A program made the translations under genes and the position numbers. Shown here one piece after another: positions 37,571 through 42,327 of a stretch of DNA of 42,327 nucleotides. The stretch is from a virus: positions 1 to 42,327 of the IMG/VR virus record IMGVR_UViG_3300009154_005213. One strand, written 5' to 3'. Positions within the stretch are counted from its first letter, which is position 1. Each line of letters opens with the position of its first letter. The notes below the pieces were generated by a model. That model was not told where the DNA came from. It saw nothing but the letters and a program-made list of their open reading frames with translations, and did not search any database.

Positions 37571-38389
37571 TTATGAAACCTTTGTTTCCTTAAGACATTT
37601 TATATAAGATTTAAATCCCTCGTCTAAACCAGTCAATGATAGGTTAAGACAAGAAAGAAAATATCCATTTCCGGTATAGTTTAGCTGAGATCTTGAACTA
37701 ATGAAAAAAGTTTTTGGTAAGTTGTTAACCTCACAAAATCTATCTAGTGCTTCACTGATTCGTATTTTTTCTTGATACACTGCGTTCACATCTTTTATGC
37801 ACCAAGAGTTTTCTGCGCAATCCCTTATTACAACACACAAATCCTGAATACTGATGTAATCAAAATATCTATCATTGGTTATTTCAATTAGCCCGTCTGA
37901 ATTTAAATAACGTGCAAACAATCGTGTAGAAGCTTCTCCTGCACCAAAACAGTTGAATATGCGTATGGTATAAAATTTGTCCGTGAAAAAACAGATTCTA
38001 CTCTTGACATTTAGTCCAAATCCATAACTGTCGCTAGGCATGGCGTCAAATATCTCAGATTCAGTTGCTTGATCTATATTTCGATTTCGATCAAACTCTG
38101 CGCCCGAACCTAAATTTATAAACTTTCCAAATAATCCTCGACATGCGTGAATATTCATAAACAATCCCAGATTGTTTCGACTGTCATCTAGTAAATGTTC
38201 AGAAGTATATGATACTGCAGCATTAATCACCACATCATATTTTTCACGCATAAAATGACTGCGCACTGCTGACGAATCCAACAGATTTAATACGTCTCGT
38301 GTTATTTCATGAACTTCATGATCTCTTGACATATCTAGACTAATGTTACGGCCTACAAATCCATTAGCCCCCAATATAGCTATTTTCAT
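37571..38389 (-). CDS. NAD(P)-dependent sugar epimerase/reductase (SDR)
   Basis: 272 residues from the ATG at 38389, giving MKIAILGANGFVGRNISLDM; the longer upstream reading is junk over the previous gene. NAD motif GANGFVGR, DVVINAAV, NLGSGAEFDRN, YGFGLNVKSR (YxxxK near 137-145, Tyr and Lys spaced unusually), and RIFNCFGAGE near 165. It resembles the GDP-fucose/RmlD-type reductases. In this context it may reduce a keto group of the branched sugar (YerF-type role). It ends one base before the next start. Confidence 0.8.
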   Translation of the reverse strand: MKIAILGANGFVGRNISLDMSRDHEVHEITRDVLNLLDSSAVRSHFMREKYDVVINAAVSYTSEHLLDDSRNNLGLFMNIHACRGLFGKFINLGSGAEFDRNRNIDQATESEIFDAMPSDSYGFGLNVKSRICFFTDKFYTIRIFNCFGAGEASTRLFARYLNSDGLIEITNDRYFDYISIQDLCVVIRDCAENSWCIKDVNAVYQEKIRISEALDRFCEVNNLPKTFFISSRSQLNYTGNGYFLSCLNLSLTGLDEGFKSYIKCLKETKVS

Positions 38390-38475
38390 AGTAAATAGTC
38401 CTTGAACTTTATTCAAAAAGAACACCAATCGTATACAGTCATTTAATACTCTTTTAACACTGTCATTTGTCTTTC

Positions 38476-39135
38476 TTAAAAAATAATCTTTTTCATGATT
38501 TCTGAGGCTAATCGGATTTTTTCTTGATATCTTATTGCTGGATAATGACAAACGAAATCGCCTAGTTGCCAATTTCCGTTATTGCCAAAAAGATCCCAAT
38601 CATGTGTGTTACCGTGATCTTGATAGTAATAATCATAGTCAAAACTATTGAAATCTCTCTGAGGATGAATTTTAATGATGCTTTGAAACTGTTCAATGGT
38701 GTCGATCATCGCTTGTTGTTCTGCCCATTTCTTGTCTAAATATTCTTGTTCCAAACTCAGCAAATACTTGAAATAGTTTTTGCTTTCCAATGTATTGCGT
38801 AAAAAATATGAACCAGCATTGAGGTTATAACGATCAACTGTGATAATACATTGATAGTCTGGATCGCACCATTGTTCAAGCGTAGTTTGAAAATTTGTTA
38901 TCATGGCATCACAATCCAGCCACCATGTCCATTCAATTTCTGGATTGTTCTCAAGCACCTCCAGATGATATCTAAATTTATCAAACATTATTTCAGGTAT
39001 TGTTGGACTAAAATTGTTTGTTTTCACAAATAACTTATATCCATGTCGTTCACAGTAAGGCACTTTGTTTTGAGTGCAGGTTATTTCTGCTAGTTCAGCA
39101 TATGCTTGATCGTGCATGGTCACAATGGCGTACAT
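38476..39135 (-). CDS. GT34-like galactosyl/mannosyltransferase
   Basis: 219 residues. MYAIVTMHDQAYAELAEITCTQNKVPYCERHGY at the start, FDKFRYHLEVLE, and WTWWLDCDAMITN (DxD at about 73-75) followed by NLNAGSYFLRN and WAEQQAMID match the GMA12/MNN10 family (GT34). It transfers a hexose from an NDP-sugar to a glycan. It sits second in the operon, between RfbH and the SDR. An 86-base gap before the SDR start holds no gene. Confidence 0.85.
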   Translation of the reverse strand: MYAIVTMHDQAYAELAEITCTQNKVPYCERHGYKLFVKTNNFSPTIPEIMFDKFRYHLEVLENNPEIEWTWWLDCDAMITNFQTTLEQWCDPDYQCIITVDRYNLNAGSYFLRNTLESKNYFKYLLSLEQEYLDKKWAEQQAMIDTIEQFQSIIKIHPQRDFNSFDYDYYYQDHGNTHDWDLFGNNGNWQLGDFVCHYPAIRYQEKIRLASEIMKKIIF

Positions 39136-39173
39136 AAAAACCTCGATGTTAGACGTCAGATATTTATAGAGTT

Positions 39174-40490
39174 TCAGATTACTGAATTCATAAATTTATT
39201 CACTACAGAACCAATATATTCTATCTGTTCTGGAGTAATCACAGGGCTGGTACCGTGAAAGAATGTATGCGTCATTGCATGTGTGGCATTTGGAAACTCT
39301 GACATTGCTTTGTTTGGATCCATCAGATGACTATATGCTGGCTGTAGCATGATGTTGCCTGCAAAATATGGTCTAGTCTGAATTAGGTTTTCTTCTAGAA
39401 AATCAACCAACTGACTTCGTGTGAAAGGAGCAGTGGATCTAACTGTTAGAGGAAAAGCGAACCAACTTGGATTGCTGCCTGCAGTGGCGCGTGGCAAATA
39501 AAAGAATTCTTCATAGTTGCGATAGATATCAAACAATAAATCATAGTTGCGACGACGTAACATGTGAATCTCATCAAGTTTATCTAGCTGAACTAGTCCC
39601 ATACTGGCCTGCAATTCAATAGGTTTGAGGTTATATCCTATTTCATCATAAACATATTTGTGGTCAAAAATTTCATTTGGTAATGTCGGAATCCAATTCT
39701 TGAATCGTTCTTTACATGTACCGCATTTGAGCTTGTTGGCTTCAGGTCCAGCGCAGTAGCATCCACGACCCCATTCTCGTAGATTCCTCAAAATCATGTC
39801 TTGCATGCTGTCACTGGTAGCTACGAACCCGCCTTCTCCCATAGTCATGTGATGGGCAGGATAAAAACTGCAGCTAGACATCAATCCAAAACTACCCAAT
39901 GTCTGGTCATTATACGTGCTACCCAGTGCATCACAACAATCTTCCAGTAACACCAGGTTGTATCGATTCACTAGATCCATTACCTGATCCATGTTGGGCG
40001 GATTGCCTAGAACGTGTGCAAAGGTGATCACTCGAATATCATGCTGCTTGATCAGTTCTTCTGCTTTAGTCAAATCAAGATTTAGCGTATCTAGTTCGAT
40101 GTCTACAAACACTGGTTCAAACCCAACTTGCAGCGTAGGATTCAACGTGGTCGGGAATCCTGCAATTGGTGTGAGAACTTTAGTTCCCTTGGGCAAAGCC
40201 AATCCTCTCTTGCTGGTCAGACTAGCCATCATAAGCAGATTACTGCTGCTGCCACTATTGGTCAAAATACCATTTTTATGGCCAAGAATCTTGGAAAACT
40301 TTCGCTCAAACTTGAGACCATCTGTGCCCAGTACTAGCCAGCCGTTTAAAAGGCTTTCTACCGCCGCAACGTATTCTTCAGAGTTAAAATACGGACCAGC
40401 GTAATTTACGAAATCTTTGCCGGCTACCCATGTCTTTTTAGACTGTTGTTCTTCTATGTAATGTTTGACCTGATCTAGAATATCTTTCAT
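39174..40490 (-). CDS. rfbH: RfbH-like CDP-4-keto-6-deoxyglucose 3-dehydratase
   Basis: 438 residues, the expected length. PLP fold of the DegT/DnrJ/EryC1 family, but the Schiff-base Lys is replaced by His (SFYPAHHMTMGEGG, His213-214), the hallmark of the E1 dehydratase. A Cys-rich segment (GCYCAGPEANKLKCGTC, about 242-258) fits its [2Fe-2S] site. YDEIGYNLKPIELQASMGLVQLDKL follows. It uses PMP to remove the 3-hydroxyl of a CDP-4-keto-6-deoxy sugar, giving a 3,6-dideoxy sugar. First gene of the minus-strand operon, hence the best guide to the pathway. No separate E3 reductase gene is visible. Confidence 0.93.
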   Translation of the reverse strand: MKDILDQVKHYIEEQQSKKTWVAGKDFVNYAGPYFNSEEYVAAVESLLNGWLVLGTDGLKFERKFSKILGHKNGILTNSGSSSNLLMMASLTSKRGLALPKGTKVLTPIAGFPTTLNPTLQVGFEPVFVDIELDTLNLDLTKAEELIKQHDIRVITFAHVLGNPPNMDQVMDLVNRYNLVLLEDCCDALGSTYNDQTLGSFGLMSSCSFYPAHHMTMGEGGFVATSDSMQDMILRNLREWGRGCYCAGPEANKLKCGTCKERFKNWIPTLPNEIFDHKYVYDEIGYNLKPIELQASMGLVQLDKLDEIHMLRRRNYDLLFDIYRNYEEFFYLPRATAGSNPSWFAFPLTVRSTAPFTRSQLVDFLEENLIQTRPYFAGNIMLQPAYSHLMDPNKAMSEFPNATHAMTHTFFHGTSPVITPEQIEYIGSVVNKFMNSVI

Positions 40491-40621
40491 TTGAAAACCT
40501 TTTTTTAATTTTTGGATATAAATTGTGGTGTGAATGGATATAATATATACTTAGTTGTTTATAATGTCAAGGAGTGAAATTTTTTTTCATCGATTGATAG
40601 TCTGTGTGCATAAGTATGCAT

Positions 40622-41488
40622 ATGAAAATATACGATTGCTTTACCTTTTTTAACGAATTTGATTTACTAGAAATAAGATTAAAAGAACTTTATGAGGTTG
40701 TAGACAAGTTTGTCATTGTAGAAGGAAACACTACATTTACAAACATTTCTAAACCTTTCCTGTTCGAAGAAAATAAAGAACGATATAAAGACTATGCAGA
40801 TAAAATTATACATGTCAAAGTACAGATGCCAATGGATCTAGATCCTTGGATAAATGAAAAATTTCAAAGAGATGCAATTTCTATCGGTGTGCAAAATGCT
40901 GATGATAATGATGTCATATTGATAACAGATCTAGACGAAATTCCTAGAGCCGATGCTATTGCTTCTATTAGAAAAAACCATGATACCTCGATCTGGGCAT
41001 TGCGTATGCCGTTGTTTTATTTTAAGTTTAACTATTTGATGTCGTACAACCGCACCCATGGACACTATTCTACCTGGGGGGTCGGCGTTAGAGCCAAACA
41101 CTTGAATTCTGCAGATGAACTCAGACGCAACAGGTTTTTTCTAGATTGTTTTCCGTATAATCACTGCGGTGATGGAGTAAGGCTAATTGAACATGCTGGC
41201 TGGCAATTCAGTTATTTAGGAGGCTCAGATTTTGCTAAGTTGAAAATACAGAGTTTTTCTCATACTGAAACGAATAGACCAGAAATAATTGACAATATAG
41301 ACATTGATTGTAGTATAGAAAAGGGCGACGGATTGATTCACGACGACGGTGTAAAATTTACTGCGGTCAGTATGGACGAATATTTCCCCAAAGAAGTGGT
41401 TAACAACAAAGAAAAATATAAAGATTATATAATCAGTAAAGCGGAAGAATCAGTGATATCTTTCTTGCCGCCTTCTGTTGTATACTAA
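40622..41488 (+). CDS. GT17-like glycosyltransferase 2
   Basis: 288 residues from the ATG at 40622 (MKIYDCFTFFNEFDLLEIRL); an ATG 18 bases upstream is less likely. VDKFVIVEGNTTFTN, VILITDLDEIPRA (DLDE about residue 107) and AGWQFSYLGG match family GT17 and the gene at 32887. It is divergent from the sugar operon, with about 130 AT-rich bases between (40491-40621) containing TATAAT-like sites. Confidence 0.85.
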   Translation: MKIYDCFTFFNEFDLLEIRLKELYEVVDKFVIVEGNTTFTNISKPFLFEENKERYKDYADKIIHVKVQMPMDLDPWINEKFQRDAISIGVQNADDNDVILITDLDEIPRADAIASIRKNHDTSIWALRMPLFYFKFNYLMSYNRTHGHYSTWGVGVRAKHLNSADELRRNRFFLDCFPYNHCGDGVRLIEHAGWQFSYLGGSDFAKLKIQSFSHTETNRPEIIDNIDIDCSIEKGDGLIHDDGVKFTAVSMDEYFPKEVVNNKEKYKDYIISKAEESVISFLPPSVVY

Positions 41489-41515
41489 CATTTATTATTA
41501 TTTTAGGGTTAAACG

Positions 41516-42327
41516 ATGCCAAAAACAGTTTTAATTACCGGCGGTGCCGGATTCATTGCTCACCATGTTATTGATAAAATTTTGCGCGATACAGATTGGA
41601 ATATCATCAGTTTGGACAGACTGGATATTTCTGGTAATCTGAATCGACTGCATGACATGCTGCAAGAATATGATCGATCAGAAATTGCTCGTCGTATGCG
41701 AATCATCTTTCATGATCTGAAAGCAGAAATAAACAATCAAATTGTGCAAGATATCGGTCATGTTGATATCATTCTGCACCTGGCAGCAGGAAGCCATGTA
41801 GATCGCAGCATCACTTATCCAATGGAATTTGTTCAGGACAATGTGGTGGGCACTGTGAATGTGCTAGACTATTCCCGCAAGAATCTTCCCAATCTAGAAA
41901 AATTTGTGTACTTCAGCACAGACGAAATCTTTGGTGTAGCGCCGCCTGGTGTGAGTTATAAGGAATATGATCGCTATAACAGCACGAATCCTTACAGCGC
42001 AAGCAAAGCAGCAGCAGAAGAATTCTGTGTGGCATATGAAAATACTTACAAGATGCCCATGATCATCACACACACCATGAATGTGTTTGGTGAACGGCAG
42101 CATCCAGAAAAGTTTATTCCTGCTACTATTCAAAAGGTTCGAGATGGACAGAAGGTTATTGTTCATGCTGATCCTACCAAAACTCGCGCAGGTACTCGCA
42201 TGTACATTCATGCCAAAGATGTTGCGGATGGGTTGATGTTTATTCTGAATATGTCAGATTATCATCATGTCGATGATTTTGGCGGCGCACATTGTCCAAA
42301 GTTTAACCTGGTAGGCACAGAAGAAAT
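41516..42327 (+). CDS. NDP-sugar 4,6-dehydratase-like SDR (3' end outside window)
   Basis: The frame opens at the ATG (41516) and is still open at the window end, giving 270 residues. TGGAGFIAHH (NAD motif with Ala instead of Gly at one site), LAAGSHVDRSITYPMEF, FSTDEIFGV, YSASKAAAEE and MNVFGERQHPEKFIP match the RmlB-type dehydratases, and TRMYIHAKDVADGLMFIL is the usual later block. It may supply the 4-keto-6-deoxy sugar for the RfbH step. Follows the GT17-like gene by 27 bases. Confidence 0.9.
   Translation, partial: MPKTVLITGGAGFIAHHVIDKILRDTDWNIISLDRLDISGNLNRLHDMLQEYDRSEIARRMRIIFHDLKAEINNQIVQDIGHVDIILHLAAGSHVDRSITYPMEFVQDNVVGTVNVLDYSRKNLPNLEKFVYFSTDEIFGVAPPGVSYKEYDRYNSTNPYSASKAAAEEFCVAYENTYKMPMIITHTMNVFGERQHPEKFIPATIQKVRDGQKVIVHADPTKTRAGTRMYIHAKDVADGLMFILNMSDYHHVDDFGGAHCPKFNLVGTEE

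Noticed and set aside
38390-38572. Extended N-terminus of the SDR at 37571
   Set aside because: It overlaps the GT34-like gene and lacks SDR features; MKIAILGANGFVG is a normal SDR start.
1-42327. Prophage or integrative element
   Set aside because: No integrase, attachment-site pair, repressor or host genes are visible; the T4-type core and late boxes indicate a lytic phage.
1-42327. Cyanophage origin
   Set aside because: No photosynthesis or pentose-phosphate auxiliary genes are seen; several genes resemble those of aquatic T4-like phages in general, which is not specific for cyanobacterial hosts.

Overview
This window looks like part of the genome of a lytic T4-like myovirus infecting a Gram-negative bacterium. 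The main evidence is a run of gp32-type ssDNA-binding protein, UvsX recombinase, a small acidic protein and a UvsY-like mediator in T4 order, together with an RNA ligase, a dCMP deaminase, many tRNA genes and T4-style late promoter boxes (TATAAATA or GATAAATA just upstream of start codons). The DNA is AT-rich. No photosynthesis genes, integrase or lysogeny genes are visible. Lipopolysaccharide-type genes (heptose epimerase, heptose-kinase-like protein, RfbH) suggest a Gram-negative host; the exact host cannot be read from the sequence.

Layout. 1-2608: recombination core on the plus strand. 2661-13124: a late-expressed accessory region holding a 520-residue protein with a head-targeting-like N-terminus, two tRNAs, a Nudix hydrolase, and seven paralogous ADP-ribosyltransferase-like (ART-like) genes, interrupted by a heptose epimerase (hldD). 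13125-17104: structured RNAs, 12 more tRNA genes, queC, a MazG-like gene, an HNH endonuclease whose 3' end overlaps a tRNA, and a small membrane protein. 17150-20719: PfkB/HldE-like kinase, speD, a kinase-fold protein with a head-targeting-like N-terminus, a GSCFA protein and a RelE/YafQ-like protein. 20720-23329: early-type genes behind two duplicated sigma70-like promoters, including a metallophosphoesterase and an RNA ligase. 23523-27241: four more tRNAs, then a repeatedly duplicated segment in which copies of the dCMP deaminase 5' end and of tRNA-Asn/Thr alternate with inserted cargo genes. 27245-40490: a tightly packed minus-strand operon for an unusual sugar. 40622-42327: a second GT17-like gene and a 4,6-dehydratase-like gene cut by the window end.

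How the genes may work together. The most striking feature is a family of ART-like proteins. Five of the seven begin with a short T4-like capsid-targeting sequence (MRxxEf/iLxE type), and several have a late promoter box directly upstream. The same kind of N-terminus occurs on a protein-kinase-like protein, a RelE/YafQ-like protein and the 520-residue protein. The simplest reading is a set of effectors packaged in the head and injected with the DNA, as T4 Alt is, but greatly expanded. The second notable system is the sugar operon. RfbH, an SDR, a split thiamine-diphosphate enzyme, an acylating acetaldehyde dehydrogenase and a hydroxy-oxovalerate aldolase point to a carbon-branched 3,6-dideoxy sugar. 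A GatZ-like aldolase, an AroE-like dehydrogenase, a KdsC-like phosphatase and a nucleotidyltransferase-kinase fusion suggest a second activated precursor. Three glycosyltransferase-like genes in and beside the operon could attach the products to the virion, phage DNA or host surface. These roles are inferred from family resemblance and context.
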